This document shows, in pieces, positions 47,762 to 57,215 of a DNA stretch of 64,000 bases. The notes below the pieces were generated by a model. That model saw only the letters and a program-made list of their open reading frames with translations, ran no database searches and had not been told where the DNA came from. Location: positions 849,288 through 913,287 of the forward strand of contig CP097974.1 of NCBI GenBank assembly GCA_023703675.1, written 5' to 3'. Source of the stretch: SAR86 cluster bacterium. GTDB taxonomy: Bacteria > Pseudomonadota > Gammaproteobacteria > Magnimaribacterales > AG-339-G14. Numbering within the stretch: the stretch's first letter is position 1; each line of letters begins with the position of its first letter. The position numbers were made by a program, and so were the translations under genes.

Positions 47762-48903
47762 GATTTACCTAGAAAATCGGCAGCAATCTTTTTTGCTTCT
47801 TTGTCTACCTCCAAAAGATCTTGTAAATTTAAATCAAATTGTGAAGGCCTACCTTCAAATATGCCCATAGTATAATCTACTGAATCAAAAATTGAATTGA
47901 ACTTAACTTTATTATTAAGAAAATAACTAACGGCTATTTCATTCGCAGCATTCATAGCAGCTGGAATAGTGTCGTCTCCCTCTAGCGATCTGTAAGCAAA
48001 CTCCAAAGAAGGAAAATCAGTATCTTTTGGATCGAAAAATTCTAGTTTCTCTTGTTCAAGTAAATTTAAAAATTTAGCGCTTGAGTCTATTTTATCTGGG
48101 TAACCTAGACCATAAGCGATACAGATTTTCATATCAGGTGCAGACATCGAAGCTAGAGATGAGCCATCAATATTTTCTACTATTCCATGAATTATGCTTT
48201 GAGGATGAATCAATACTTTTATTTTTTCTGGGTTTATGTCAAATAACCACCTTGCTTCTATTATTTCTAGGGCTTTGTTCATAAGCGTTGCGGAATCAAT
48301 AAGATTTTTTTCTCCCATGTTCCAAACAGGGTGTTTTTTTGCTTCTTTGTAAGAGATTTTATCCAGGTCATTTCTCGATTGACCCCAAAAAGGTCCACCT
48401 GAGCAGGTTAAAGTAATTGATTTAATATCTTTTTTCTCAAGTTTGCTTAAACATTGATGAATTGCGCAATGTTCTGAATCGATTGGAATAATCTCTGCTC
48501 CAGATTTTTTTGCCTCAGACATTAAGATTTTTCCTGCTACAACGATGGGCTCTTTATTGGCAATTAATATTTTTTTACCTGCTCGGATTGCCTTTAAGAT
48601 TGAGTCAACGCCAATTAACCCTGAAATGGCCGCAACGACTATTTCTACATCTTTGTCTTCAATTAATGCATCTAAATCTTTGAAAAAATTAAGATTAGGA
48701 TGCTTGCTTTGTTCCACGTTTGAAAAACTTTCATTTGAAAGATAAACATTGGAAGCATTAAATTTATTAGCTTGTTCAAGAAGGAGGTCTTTTTGGTTTT
48801 TTGCAACTAAAGAAATGACATTAAAATTATCATTATTATTAATTACTTCCAAAGTTGATTTTCCAATTGATCCAGTAGATCCTAAAATTAAGACATTTTT
48901 CAT
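47758..48903 (-). CDS. dxr: 1-deoxy-D-xylulose 5-phosphate reductoisomerase
   Basis: The 381-residue enzyme of the MEP isoprenoid pathway has the NADPH motif GSTGSIGKSTLEVI, the metal-binding IDSEHCAIHQCL, the flexible-loop segment LTCSGGPFW and HPQSIIHGIVE. It converts DXP to MEP. Its gene order, uppS-cdsA-dxr-rseP, is that of Pseudomonas; E. coli has frr-dxr-uppS. The start overlaps the cdsA TGA (ATGA). Confidence 0.98.
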   Translation of the reverse strand: MKNVLILGSTGSIGKSTLEVINNNDNFNVISLVAKNQKDLLLEQANKFNASNVYLSNESFSNVEQSKHPNLNFFKDLDALIEDKDVEIVVAAISGLIGVDSILKAIRAGKKILIANKEPIVVAGKILMSEAKKSGAEIIPIDSEHCAIHQCLSKLEKKDIKSITLTCSGGPFWGQSRNDLDKISYKEAKKHPVWNMGEKNLIDSATLMNKALEIIEARWLFDINPEKIKVLIHPQSIIHGIVENIDGSSLASMSAPDMKICIAYGLGYPDKIDSSAKFLNLLEQEKLEFFDPKDTDFPSLEFAYRSLEGDDTIPAAMNAANEIAVSYFLNNKVKFNSIFDSVDYTMGIFEGRPSQFDLNLQDLLEVDKEAKKIAADFLGKS

Positions 48904-49526
48904 AATTTAAAAAATTCAAGCAACCCAAAGAATACTGGCAAAGTAGTCAAATGACTATCCAACCTATCTGATATGCCGCCATGTCCTGGTAAAATTTTTC
49001 CTGAATCCTTTATATTTTGAATTCTTTTAAATCTACTTTGTAAATAATCACCAAAAATTGCTGCTAGGGAAGATACCCATACAATCAAAATTAACAGAAG
49101 ATAGTTTAAATCAAAAAAAGTTGGTGTAGAAAATATAATAAAGGTTATCAAAAGAGTTGTAATAAGATTTCCAAAAATTAAACCTTCTAAGGTTTTATTT
49201 GGACTAGTTTTTGGAAATATTTTAATTTTTCCTAATTTCTTACCAAAGTAATATGCGATTGAATCAGTTAAAACAGCAATTAGGATTGCAACAAAGAATA
49301 GCTCTCTATTAATTTCATATGTTGGGAGAAATAAAACAGAACTAAATATTAGAAATATCTGAATCCAAAAAAAGGAATCGAAGTATTTAGTTATTTTGAG
49401 AAGTTCAAAAAGCAAGAAAAATAAAATTAAAATAAAAAAAGTATTAAAAAAAAATTTGTCTGAAGTAAAGATAAGGATTGTCGAAGCTAAAGCCAATGCG
49501 ATACCGGTTAACTCTCTTAGGAACAT
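48900..49526 (-). CDS. cdsA: Phosphatidate cytidylyltransferase CdsA (short form)
   Basis: The 208-residue integral membrane protein ends with the CDP-DAG synthase signature: SRFKRIQNIKDSGKILPGHGGISDRLDS, with the K-D and D-R-x-D metal/substrate residues. TDSIAYYFGKKLGK is also conserved. It activates phosphatidate with CTP for phospholipid synthesis. E. coli CdsA is 285 residues; the missing portion is in the N-terminal membrane helices. The start ATG is 3 bases after uppS, so a longer form would need to overlap uppS. Confidence 0.93.
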   Translation of the reverse strand: MFLRELTGIALALASTILIFTSDKFFFNTFFILILFFLLFELLKITKYFDSFFWIQIFLIFSSVLFLPTYEINRELFFVAILIAVLTDSIAYYFGKKLGKIKIFPKTSPNKTLEGLIFGNLITTLLITFIIFSTPTFFDLNYLLLILIVWVSSLAAIFGDYLQSRFKRIQNIKDSGKILPGHGGISDRLDSHLTTLPVFFGLLEFFKL

Positions 49527-49529
49527 GAA

Positions 49530-50237
49530 TTATTTCCTCTTTCCAAAATTCCGCTTTCTTTCTTTAAATTGATTTAAGGCCCTTCGTAAATCAACATTAC
49601 TGAAATCAGGCCATAATTTTTTGCTGAAAATTAATTCAGAGTAAGCGGCTTGCCAAATTAAAAAATTACTTAGTCTTTTTTCATTGCCAGTTCTTATGAT
49701 TAAATCTGGATCTGGAATTTTAGAGGTGTCTAGATAGTAAGAAAATAGCTTTTCGTCTAACTGATTGATTTTGATTTTTCTTTCTAAGATTTCTTCATGA
49801 ATTTTTTTTGCGGCATTAACTATGTCCCATTTTCCCCCATAACTTATTGCTATGTTCAAGTTTAATTTAGGCTGATAGTTGCTCGTTAGCCCTTTTGTCT
49901 CGATAATTTTTTTGATTATTACTTCATTTAATTTCGATATATCTCCAATGAAATTCACTTTAACCGAATTCTTTATAAGCTCTGGCGTTTCTTCTCTTAA
50001 TGCTTCAACAAAAAGATCCATGATGGAATTTACTTCAAATTTGGATCTTCCCCAATTTTCTGTACTAAATGCAAAAAGGGTTAAATGATCTAAATGTCTC
50101 TTCGCAGCGTACTCAATTATATTTTTCGCAGCTTTAACACCTGCTCTATGCCCTTCTTTTTTTGTTAGTTTATTTTTTTTTGCCCACCTAGAATTTCCAT
50201 CCATGATGATCGCGACGTGAGATGGGGCATCACTCAT
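49530..50237 (-). CDS. uppS: Undecaprenyl pyrophosphate synthase UppS
   Basis: The 235-residue cis-prenyltransferase has the catalytic IIMDGNSRWAKK, the FAFSTENWGRS segment and RTGNEKRLSNFLIWQAAYSEL near the end. It elongates farnesyl pyrophosphate to the C55 lipid carrier for peptidoglycan and LPS O-units. Placement between frr and cdsA is the Pseudomonas order. ATG start two bases after frr. Confidence 0.97.
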   Translation of the reverse strand: MSDAPSHVAIIMDGNSRWAKKNKLTKKEGHRAGVKAAKNIIEYAAKRHLDHLTLFAFSTENWGRSKFEVNSIMDLFVEALREETPELIKNSVKVNFIGDISKLNEVIIKKIIETKGLTSNYQPKLNLNIAISYGGKWDIVNAAKKIHEEILERKIKINQLDEKLFSYYLDTSKIPDPDLIIRTGNEKRLSNFLIWQAAYSELIFSKKLWPDFSNVDLRRALNQFKERKRNFGKRK

Positions 50238-50239
50238 TT

Positions 50240-50797
50240 TTAAATCTCTAACAAGTCTTTTTCTTTTTCCTTGAGCAAATTGTCTACACTTTCTATATAT
50301 TGATCAGTGACTTCTTGAATTAATACTTCGCCTCTTTTCAAATCATCTTCGGAAATCTCTTTTTCATTCAGATACTCTTTTAACAAACCATTGGCATCTC
50401 GTCTTTGGTTCCTAATCGATACTTTAGAATTTTCAGCTTCAGCCTTAGCAACCTTAATCAAGTCTCTTCTGGTTTCCTCCGTAAGATCCGGAAGAATAAC
50501 TCTTATTGTCTCTCCCGAGGTGATTGGCTGCAGTCCTAACTCTGATTGTTGGATAGACTTTTCTATCAAAGGAACATTATCTTTTTCCCAAGGAACAATC
50601 GCCAAAGTCTTAGCATCCTCTATAGAGATATTTGAAACTTGGTTAAGAGGTGTTTTGTTTCCATAATAGTCAATCTCTATAGTATCGAGTAGAGAAATAT
50701 TTGCCCTACCAGTCCTTATTCTTTTAAAAGAAGATTCGAGAGCTTCAAGAGTTTTGGCCATGCCTTCTTTGGCGTCTAGTTGAATATCTTCAATCAT
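50240..50797 (-). CDS. frr: Ribosome recycling factor
   Basis: The 185-residue protein has exactly the RRF length and motifs: RIRTGRANISLLDTIEIDYYG in the first helix/strand region, SIEDAKTLAIVPWEK and LPDLTEETRRDLIKVAK. With EF-G it splits post-termination ribosomes. It starts within pyrH (8-base overlap), preserving the rpsB-tsf-pyrH-frr operon. Confidence 0.98.
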   Translation of the reverse strand: MIEDIQLDAKEGMAKTLEALESSFKRIRTGRANISLLDTIEIDYYGNKTPLNQVSNISIEDAKTLAIVPWEKDNVPLIEKSIQQSELGLQPITSGETIRVILPDLTEETRRDLIKVAKAEAENSKVSIRNQRRDANGLLKEYLNEKEISEDDLKRGEVLIQEVTDQYIESVDNLLKEKEKDLLEI

Positions 50798-51515
50798 TTT
50801 TAACTTTTACTAAAGTACCTAAATCTGTTTTTTTATTAATTAGCGCTTCCAATAATGCACCATTCGAATTAGCGTTAAAAACTCTCACATCCAAATTGTT
50901 ATCACGACAAAAACATAAAGAAGTTTGATCCATAACTTTTAAATTCTTTTGAATTGCTTCATCAAAGGTTATGTAATCAAATTTCTGGGCATTTTTATTT
51001 TTTTTTGGATCATCTGAGTAAATTCCATCAACATTTGTAGCTTTTAACATTACATCTGATTTTAATTCTACCGCTCTTACGCTTGCCGTAGAGTCAGTAG
51101 TAAAAAGCGGATTGCCAAGGCCGCCAACTAAAATTACTATTTTGTTTGATAACAAAGATTTTTCAGCATCTTCTTTGCTATAGGCTTTTATGAAATTACC
51201 AATTGCAAATGAGGAAAATAGGCTGTTATCGCAATTTTTAGAAGTTAAGAAATTCGACAAAGCAATTCCATTCATTATTGTCGAAAGCATTCCAATATAA
51301 TCTGCTGAAACCTGATCAATATTGAGTGATACCAATTCTCTCCCTCTATAAATATTTCCCCCTCCGAGTACTAAAGCAATTTGAATATTTTGATTATTGG
51401 CTTCGATCAAAGACTCTGTGAGGCTAGCAAACGTCTTTTCATCAAAACCTTTTTCTTTGTCTCCAGAAAACCATTCTCCGCTAACTTTTAAGAGAACTCT
51501 TCTGGAATCGGTCAT
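50790..51515 (-). CDS. pyrH: Uridylate kinase
   Basis: The 241-residue amino-acid-kinase-family protein has VLLKVSGEWFSG, ALVLGGGNIYRGRE, GGLGNPLFTTDSTASVRA and MLKATNVDGIYSDDPKK. It phosphorylates UMP and is GTP-activated, UTP-inhibited in the family. Length equals E. coli PyrH. One base separates it from tsf. Confidence 0.98.
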   Translation of the reverse strand: MTDSRRVLLKVSGEWFSGDKEKGFDEKTFASLTESLIEANNQNIQIALVLGGGNIYRGRELVSLNIDQVSADYIGMLSTIMNGIALSNFLTSKNCDNSLFSSFAIGNFIKAYSKEDAEKSLLSNKIVILVGGLGNPLFTTDSTASVRAVELKSDVMLKATNVDGIYSDDPKKNKNAQKFDYITFDEAIQKNLKVMDQTSLCFCRDNNLDVRVFNANSNGALLEALINKKTDLGTLVKVKND

Positions 51516-51516
51516 T

Positions 51517-52374
51517 TTAATTTTCGAGCTGAGACTTTACTTCTTCCGCAAAATCAATTTTATTAACTTCTATTCCTTCGCCCAATTCATATCTATGAAA
51601 ATTTAAAACGTTTAAATTTTGTTCTTCAAGTAAAGTTTTAATATTTTTTGAAGGATCTTTTACAAAAGGTTGGTTTAAAAGGGAAACCTCTGATTTAAAC
51701 TTTTCCAATCTTCCTTTAACCATTTTTTCAACTATATTCTCTGGTTTATCAGAATTCGCAACCTGAGCTTTTATTATTTCCTCTTCTTTGGATACTAAAT
51801 TTTCATCTAAATCATTAGGATCAATTACCAAAGGAGATGAAGCGGCTATATGCATAGCAATATCCTCTCCAGCGTTTTTATTTTCTTGATTAATAGATAC
51901 TATAGACCCGATTTTATTGTTTCCATGTACGTATGAATACAAATTATCAGATTTAATTATTTCTCTTCTTCTAACGACAATATTTTCTCCAATTTTTTGA
52001 ATTAAAGCCTGTCTCTTTTCTTCTAATTTTTCTTCGGAAAGTTGAGCCAAAGAAGAATCTGGATTTTGTAGGCAAGAATCCAATACCTCTTCGCAGAATT
52101 CAATAAAGCTATCATCCTTTGCAACAAAGTCGGTTTCACAATTTACTTCTAAAATAACAGCCAAATTCTCAGAAGAGTCTATTTTGGAGATAATACGTCC
52201 CTCGGCAGCGGTTCTAGAAGATTTTTTTTCAGCTTTAAGAGCACTATTTTTTCTTAGATTAGTAATTGCTAATTCTAGATCTCCTTTTGATTCAACAAGA
52301 GCATTTTTACATTCCATCATACCTAAACCAGTTTTTTCTCTTAATAATTTAACTTCGCTTGCTTTAATTGTCAT
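51517..52374 (-). CDS. tsf: Elongation factor Ts
   Basis: EF-Ts exchanges nucleotide on EF-Tu. Conserved parts are LREKTGLGMMECKNAL, the TDFVAKD motif that contacts EF-Tu, and IAMHIAASSP. I choose the ATG at 52374 (285 residues) over the upstream start at 52386. It aligns with the E. coli N terminus and has GAGG six bases upstream. The gene follows rpsB by 20 bases, the universal rpsB-tsf pairing. Confidence 0.97.
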   Translation of the reverse strand: MTIKASEVKLLREKTGLGMMECKNALVESKGDLELAITNLRKNSALKAEKKSSRTAAEGRIISKIDSSENLAVILEVNCETDFVAKDDSFIEFCEEVLDSCLQNPDSSLAQLSEEKLEEKRQALIQKIGENIVVRRREIIKSDNLYSYVHGNNKIGSIVSINQENKNAGEDIAMHIAASSPLVIDPNDLDENLVSKEEEIIKAQVANSDKPENIVEKMVKGRLEKFKSEVSLLNQPFVKDPSKNIKTLLEEQNLNVLNFHRYELGEGIEVNKIDFAEEVKSQLEN

Positions 52375-52394
52375 AACTAACCTCAATAAACTTA

Positions 52395-53270
52395 CTATTC
52401 TGAAGTTTTACTTTCGTCTAAGTTCTCTTTACTTTCTTCTTGAGTATCTAAAGACTCAGGAGAATCCATATTTAGTTCTTTTTCAACATTCTTAGGTGAA
52501 ACAGATTTTTTCTCTTCTTTGGTCACTGTTTTTTTATTTTCTTCTCCCTTTCTAACGATCACAGGTCCATCGCCGGAAACAATGCCAGTAGCTTTTGAGG
52601 CCCCTTCAAGACAAGCATTAGAGATTATTCTTGTTAATAAAGAAACAGATCGAATCGCATCGTCATTTCCAGGGATAACATAATCTACGCTATCGGGGTC
52701 AGAATTCGTATCTACTATACCAATGATAGGTATGCCCATCTTTCGAGCCTCAGAGACAGCAATTTTTTCATTTTTTACATCAACCACAAATAAGGCTTCT
52801 GGCAAACCTCCCATATTTTTTATTCCGCCAATAGATCTTTCTAGCTTATCCATTTCTCTTTTGATACCCAATACTTCCTTCTTAGTCAAAGGATCAAACT
52901 TGCCTTCCTCTTCCTGAGTTTTCAGAATTTCTAACCTTCTTATTGAAGCTCTGACAGTTTTATAATTAGTGAGCATCCCCCCAAGCCAACGGTAATTGAC
53001 GTAAGGCATATTGCATCTTTCTGCTTCTTCCTTTATCACCCTGCTTGCTGATCGTTTGGTCCCTACAAAAAGAATTCTATTATTTGATGCGGCTAACTGA
53101 CTGCAAAAATCAATTGAAGGCTTAAGAAGTTCTAAAGTCTTTTCTAAATTTATTATGTGAACTTTATTTCGTGACCCAAAGATATAGTTATCCATTTTTG
53201 GATTCCAAAACCTTGTTTGATGTCCGAAGTGCACTCCGGCTTTAAGCATTTGATCTATGGAAATGTCCAT
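52395..53270 (-). CDS. rpsB: 30S ribosomal protein S2 with acidic/lysine-rich C-terminal extension
   Basis: Residues 1 to about 235 match S2: [37 protein letters not shown] and [10 protein letters not shown] tail of about 50 residues, rich in K, E and S, follows [10 protein letters not shown]. coli S2 has 241 residues against 291 here. The ribosome-binding site AAGGAG lies five bases before ATG. The gene is preceded by 177 non-coding bases, the largest gap between protein genes in the window, which include a potential autoregulatory leader. Upstream lies dapB rather than the divergent map found in most gammaproteobacteria. Confidence 0.97.
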   Translation of the reverse strand: MDISIDQMLKAGVHFGHQTRFWNPKMDNYIFGSRNKVHIINLEKTLELLKPSIDFCSQLAASNNRILFVGTKRSASRVIKEEAERCNMPYVNYRWLGGMLTNYKTVRASIRRLEILKTQEEEGKFDPLTKKEVLGIKREMDKLERSIGGIKNMGGLPEALFVVDVKNEKIAVSEARKMGIPIIGIVDTNSDPDSVDYVIPGNDDAIRSVSLLTRIISNACLEGASKATGIVSGDGPVIVRKGEENKKTVTKEEKKSVSPKNVEKELNMDSPESLDTQEESKENLDESKTSE

Positions 53271-53362
53271 TTCCGCTCCTTTATGATGTAAGCCCTAAGG
53301 CTTGGGTTAAACTTCCTTGAGCCAAAATATCAAACTAGATTTGAGCTAAACCTAGCACCCAA
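53271..53362 (-). promoter_or_regulatory. Candidate structured leader of rpsB-tsf (S2 autoregulation)
   Basis: On the minus strand a stem can form between 53357-53362 and 53302-53307 (TTGGGT with ACCCAA), enclosing about 49 bases. A second hairpin, AAGCC/GGCTT at 53290-53294 and 53299-53303, lies ten bases upstream of the AAGGAG ribosome-binding site. The two stems share bases 53302-53303 and so exclude each other. E. coli rpsB-tsf is repressed by S2 through its leader, so a switch of this kind is plausible. No promoter is clear. Confidence 0.4.
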
Positions 53363-53388
53363 ATATTTATTTAACTCAAGTGCGAATT

Positions 53389-53434
53389 GAATTTTTTAAA
53401 ATTCGAAGAGGATTTAAACACAAATGTTTAAATC
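53389..53434. terminator. Two AT-rich palindromes downstream of dapB (weak terminator or protein site)
   Basis: GATTTAAACA (53411-53420) and TGTTTAAATC (53425-53434) are exact complements around CAAA. A second palindrome, GAATTTTTTAAAATTC, occupies 53389-53404 (7-bp arms, 2-base loop). Both lie between the dapB stop at 53448 and the rpsB leader. Neither has a U-run on the minus strand immediately after it, and the stems are AT-rich, so termination would be inefficient. Confidence 0.4.
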
Positions 53435-53447
53435 GAGAAAGAAAAAT

Positions 53448-54176
53448 TTATAAATCTGAAAGTGAATATATCCCAGGTGTTTTACCTGCAATCCAATTGA
53501 TAGCAGAAATGGCTCCTTGAGCAAAAATATCTCTTGATTTAGCTTCATGCTTCAATTCGATAGATTCATTTTCCATAATAATTTTTATTGAATGAACTCC
53601 TACTGAGTCCTCATCTCTAGTTGAATTAATAGAAATTTTTATTTCTTTATTTTTTTCTTCAATAATTTTTTCTAATTCAAGTGCAGTACCAGATGGAGAA
53701 TCTTTTTTATTCTTGTGATGAATTTCATTTATTTTGACTTTTTTTGAGAAAGCGCTTAAGTCGTTATCGGACAAAAGTTTCTTAATAAAATTAATTCCTC
53801 TACTTAAGTTTGGAACCATCATTATGGGTATAGAATTTGAGAGAAGTTTCAAAGACTCTAATTGCTCATTTGAATGCCCAGTGGAGGCGATGATCAATGC
53901 AGATTTATTGAGTTCAGAAAATTTTACAATATCTTCAAATGCTTCAGGAGAAGAAACGTCTATAACCACATCTGGTTTTGAAATTTCTTCAAAAGAATCT
54001 TTAAGTTCTAACTCACAATTCGATTCAATAAAGGTCGATATTTTTTTGCCAAAATTTTTGTTATTTTTTGAAGCAAGACAACCTATTAGGTTAATATTAT
54101 TTTGATTTTCTACTTCAATTAATATTTCTTTTCCTAATCTCCCAGTGGCGCCGCATAATACCAAGTCTATAGTCAT
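53448..54176 (-). CDS. dapB: 4-hydroxy-tetrahydrodipicolinate reductase
   Basis: The 242-residue Rossmann enzyme has GATGRLGKEI for NAD(P)H and the catalytic segment NEIHHKNKKDSPSGTAL with the histidine pair and lysine. It reduces the DapA product on the way to lysine and diaminopimelate; DapD and DapC at 20405-22476 act next. The ATG abuts the dnaJ TAG. dnaK-dnaJ-dapB is the Pseudomonas order, where carA follows; here rpsB follows instead. Confidence 0.96.
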   Translation of the reverse strand: MTIDLVLCGATGRLGKEILIEVENQNNINLIGCLASKNNKNFGKKISTFIESNCELELKDSFEEISKPDVVIDVSSPEAFEDIVKFSELNKSALIIASTGHSNEQLESLKLLSNSIPIMMVPNLSRGINFIKKLLSDNDLSAFSKKVKINEIHHKNKKDSPSGTALELEKIIEEKNKEIKISINSTRDEDSVGVHSIKIIMENESIELKHEAKSRDIFAQGAISAINWIAGKTPGIYSLSDL

Positions 54177-55253
54177 CTAAAGGCCTCTTAAAAAATTCTT
54201 AGCACTTTTATACCATTTCTCAGTTAAAGGTTGATTATCATTTTTTGAAATAGATTTTTTGAATTGTTCAAGCAAGTTTTTCTGATCTGAATTTAACTTG
54301 ATTGGTACTTCAACCAACACACGAACGAGTATATCTCCTTTTGAACCACCTCTTAAAGGTTTTATGCCCTTACCATTTAATCTAAATAACTTATGACTTT
54401 GTGTTCCCTCAGGAATCTTAAATTTAACTTTACCCTCCAAGGTAGGAACTTCAATTTCAGCTCCTAAAGATGCATCAACAAAGTCTATTGGGACTTCACA
54501 ATATAAGTGCTTACCGTCTCTTTCAAAAATTTCATGGCTTTTTACATTAATTTCAATGTAAAGATCTCCATTTCCACTCTTTCCAGAATCTCCTTCTCCA
54601 GACAATCTAATTCTATCTCCAGTATCAACTCCTTGAGGAATGTTGACTGACAAAGTCTTGTTTTCTTTTTTATAACCTGATCCCCCACACTTATTACAGG
54701 ATGGATCATGGATTTCTCCCTCGCCTTGGCAGTGCGGACAGGTTTGTTGCATTGAGAAAAACCCTTGCTGTGCTCTAATTACTCCTTGGCCTTGACAATG
54801 ACTACAAACCTGCCAATGTCCATCGCATCTTTGCGTAGAAGGGATATCTAAGTTAATCTTTTTACCAGTTACAGCATCTTCCAAAGAGACTTCTAAACTG
54901 TAACTTAAATCTGAACCTCTCCTATTCCTGGAGCCTCTACTTGAACTTCCTCCAAAAATGTCCGAAAAGATATCTCCGAATATATCGCTGAAACCCTCAG
55001 CAGCGCTTTGGGCATTATTAAAAGAAGAATTTACACCTTGATGACCAAATTGGTCATAAGCTTGTCTTTTTTGATCATCTGACAATATTTCATATGCCTC
55101 GGAAAGTTCTTTAAATTTTTCATCTGCCTTTTCATCACCCTGATTTCTATCTGGATGATATTTCATGGCTAGCTTTCTATAAGACTTTTTTAAATGTTCC
55201 TTTGTTGCAGATCTATCTACCCCTAGCACCTCATAGTAATCTCTTTTACTCAT
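54177..55253 (-). CDS. dnaJ: Chaperone DnaJ with modified zinc-binding domain
   Basis: The J domain has YHPDRNQGD (HPD motif), followed by a G/F-rich region ([14 protein letters not shown]). The zinc domain is unusual. Motifs 2, 3 and 4 are complete: CSHCQGQG (150-157), CPHCQGEG (172-179) and CNKCGGSG (186-193). Motif 1 is reduced to C143-D-G-H146 and lies only seven residues before motif 2, where E. coli has CDVCHGSG and a 17-residue spacing. A CxxH pair could still bind zinc with motif 4. The C-terminal substrate-binding domains look normal. Total 358 residues (E. coli 376). It stimulates DnaK ATPase and hands over substrates. Confidence 0.96.
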   Translation of the reverse strand: MSKRDYYEVLGVDRSATKEHLKKSYRKLAMKYHPDRNQGDEKADEKFKELSEAYEILSDDQKRQAYDQFGHQGVNSSFNNAQSAAEGFSDIFGDIFSDIFGGSSSRGSRNRRGSDLSYSLEVSLEDAVTGKKINLDIPSTQRCDGHWQVCSHCQGQGVIRAQQGFFSMQQTCPHCQGEGEIHDPSCNKCGGSGYKKENKTLSVNIPQGVDTGDRIRLSGEGDSGKSGNGDLYIEINVKSHEIFERDGKHLYCEVPIDFVDASLGAEIEVPTLEGKVKFKIPEGTQSHKLFRLNGKGIKPLRGGSKGDILVRVLVEVPIKLNSDQKNLLEQFKKSISKNDNQPLTEKWYKSAKNFLRGL

Positions 55254-55270
55254 GGAAGTGGGGACTATGA

Positions 55271-57187
55271 TTAGCTTTTATTTTCTTCTTTTACTTCTTC
55301 AAAATCTGCATCTACTGCTGAATCGTCTGAGTCTTGAGGAGTATCGGAATTCTCTTCAGAGGAATTAGTTTGCTGTTCCTGATAAAGTCTTTGTGCAAGT
55401 GAAGATGACGCTTCTGCTAAAGCTTTTGTCTTTTCTTCTATACTATCTTTGTCATCGCCTTTAAGAGCTTCTTCTAAAGCGGAAATTGCTTCTTCAATCT
55501 GACTCTTTTCTTGATCTTCTACTTTGTCAGCAGATTCTTCTAAGGTTTTTTTACAACCGTGAATAAGTGTATCAGCAGCATTTCTAGCTTGAACCATTTC
55601 TTCAAATTTTTTGTCCTCATCGGCGTTAGCCTCAGCTTCTGCAACCATTTTTTCAATGTCGTCTTCAGAAAGACCTCCAGAGGCTTGAATGGTAATGGAT
55701 TGTTCTTTGTTGGTAGCTTTATCTTTAGCTGAAACATTTAGAATACCATTTGCATCGATATCAAAGGAAACTTCGATTTGGGGCATACCTCTAGGAGCTG
55801 CAGGAATGCCATCTAAATTGAAAAGACCTAGTTGTTTGTTTTCCTTCGCCTGTTTTCTTTCTCCCTGCACAACATTAACAGTAACGGCTGTTTGATTATC
55901 CTCTGCAGTAGAAAATATTTGAGATTTATTGGTTGGAATGGTTGTATTTTTTTCTATTAAAGGAGTCATTACTCCACCCATTGTCTCAATTCCTAAAGTA
56001 AGAGGTGTGACATCAAGTAATAAGATATCAGTCACATCGCCTGACAATACTGCTCCTTGAACAGCTGCGCCTACAGCGACAGCTTCGTCTGGATTTACAT
56101 CTTTTCTCGGTTCTTTTCCAAAAAATTCTTTTACCTTTTCTTGAACCAAAGGCATCCTAGTTTGCCCTCCAACTAAAATAACATCATTGATATCTGAAGG
56201 CTTAAGATTTGCATCTTTCAACGCTACTTCTACTGGTTTTAGGCTTCTTTTAACTAAACCCTCAACCAAAGATTCCAGCTTTGATCTAGTAATCTTGATA
56301 AGCAAATGCTTAGGACCAGATGCATCAGCAGTTATGTAAGGAATGTTGATTTCCGTTTGCTGATTTGAAGAAAGTTCAATTTTTGCTTTTTCGGCAGCTT
56401 CTTTTAATCTTTGCAAAGCAGCAGGATCTTTTCTTAAATCAAAATCTTGCTCACTTTTAAACTCATCTACAAGAAAATCTATTAATGCAAGATCAAAATC
56501 TTCCCCACCTAAAAAGGTATCCCCATTGGTAGATAAAACCTCAAATTGTTTTTCGCCATCTATTTCAGCTAGTTCAATAATTGAAATATCAAATGTGCCT
56601 CCACCTAAATCGAATACGGCAATTTTTTGATCTCCTGTCTTTTTATCAAGACCAAATGCTAAAGCAGCAGCAGTTGGTTCGTTTATAATTCTTTTGACGT
56701 CTAAGCCAGCAATTTTTCCAGCATCCTTAGTAGCTTGCCTTTGAGAATCATTGAAGTAAGCAGGTACTGTAATTACTGCTTCTTTAACCTCATGACCTAA
56801 ATAGTCCTCTGCTGATTTCTTCATTTTTGAAAGAATTTGCGCAGAAACTTGTTGAGGTGCTAAATCTTCACCATTAGCGTTAACCCATGCGTCACCGTTT
56901 TTAGCTTTTACAATTTTAAACGGACAAATTTCAGAATCTTTTTTAACTACGTCGTCATCGAATTTTCTTCCTATCAGCCTTTTAATGGCATATAAAGTAT
57001 TTTCTGGATTGGTAACAGATTGTCTTTTGGCGCTTTGGCCGACAAGGGTTTCTCCGTCGGTATATGCAACTATAGACGGTGTGGTTCTTCCACCTTCGCT
57101 ATTTTCAATTACCTTCGCTTGATCACCTTCCATTATTGCAAGGCAAGAATTAGTTGTTCCTAAGTCAATTCCTATAATTTTGGCCAT
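55271..57187 (-). CDS. dnaK: Chaperone DnaK (Hsp70)
   Basis: The 638-residue Hsp70 has [16 protein letters not shown], the phosphate loops [15 protein letters not shown] and [11 protein letters not shown], the linker [14 protein letters not shown] and an intact substrate domain. Its C terminus is acidic and ends [12 protein letters not shown], a gammaproteobacterial style of tail. Length equals E. coli. GAGG lies five bases before ATG. A heat-shock-like promoter is present in the 62-base gap after grpE. Confidence 0.98.
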   Translation of the reverse strand: MAKIIGIDLGTTNSCLAIMEGDQAKVIENSEGGRTTPSIVAYTDGETLVGQSAKRQSVTNPENTLYAIKRLIGRKFDDDVVKKDSEICPFKIVKAKNGDAWVNANGEDLAPQQVSAQILSKMKKSAEDYLGHEVKEAVITVPAYFNDSQRQATKDAGKIAGLDVKRIINEPTAAALAFGLDKKTGDQKIAVFDLGGGTFDISIIELAEIDGEKQFEVLSTNGDTFLGGEDFDLALIDFLVDEFKSEQDFDLRKDPAALQRLKEAAEKAKIELSSNQQTEINIPYITADASGPKHLLIKITRSKLESLVEGLVKRSLKPVEVALKDANLKPSDINDVILVGGQTRMPLVQEKVKEFFGKEPRKDVNPDEAVAVGAAVQGAVLSGDVTDILLLDVTPLTLGIETMGGVMTPLIEKNTTIPTNKSQIFSTAEDNQTAVTVNVVQGERKQAKENKQLGLFNLDGIPAAPRGMPQIEVSFDIDANGILNVSAKDKATNKEQSITIQASGGLSEDDIEKMVAEAEANADEDKKFEEMVQARNAADTLIHGCKKTLEESADKVEDQEKSQIEEAISALEEALKGDDKDSIEEKTKALAEASSSLAQRLYQEQQTNSSEENSDTPQDSDDSAVDADFEEVKEENKS

Positions 57188-57215
57188 ATGTACCTCTTTT
57201 TAGTTACATACGTTA

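Noticed and set aside
19509-53447. Genomic island or prophage between the two conserved blocks
   Set aside because: The segment holds only core genes in conserved sub-operons, with no integrase, tRNA-end attachment repeat or change in composition visible by eye.
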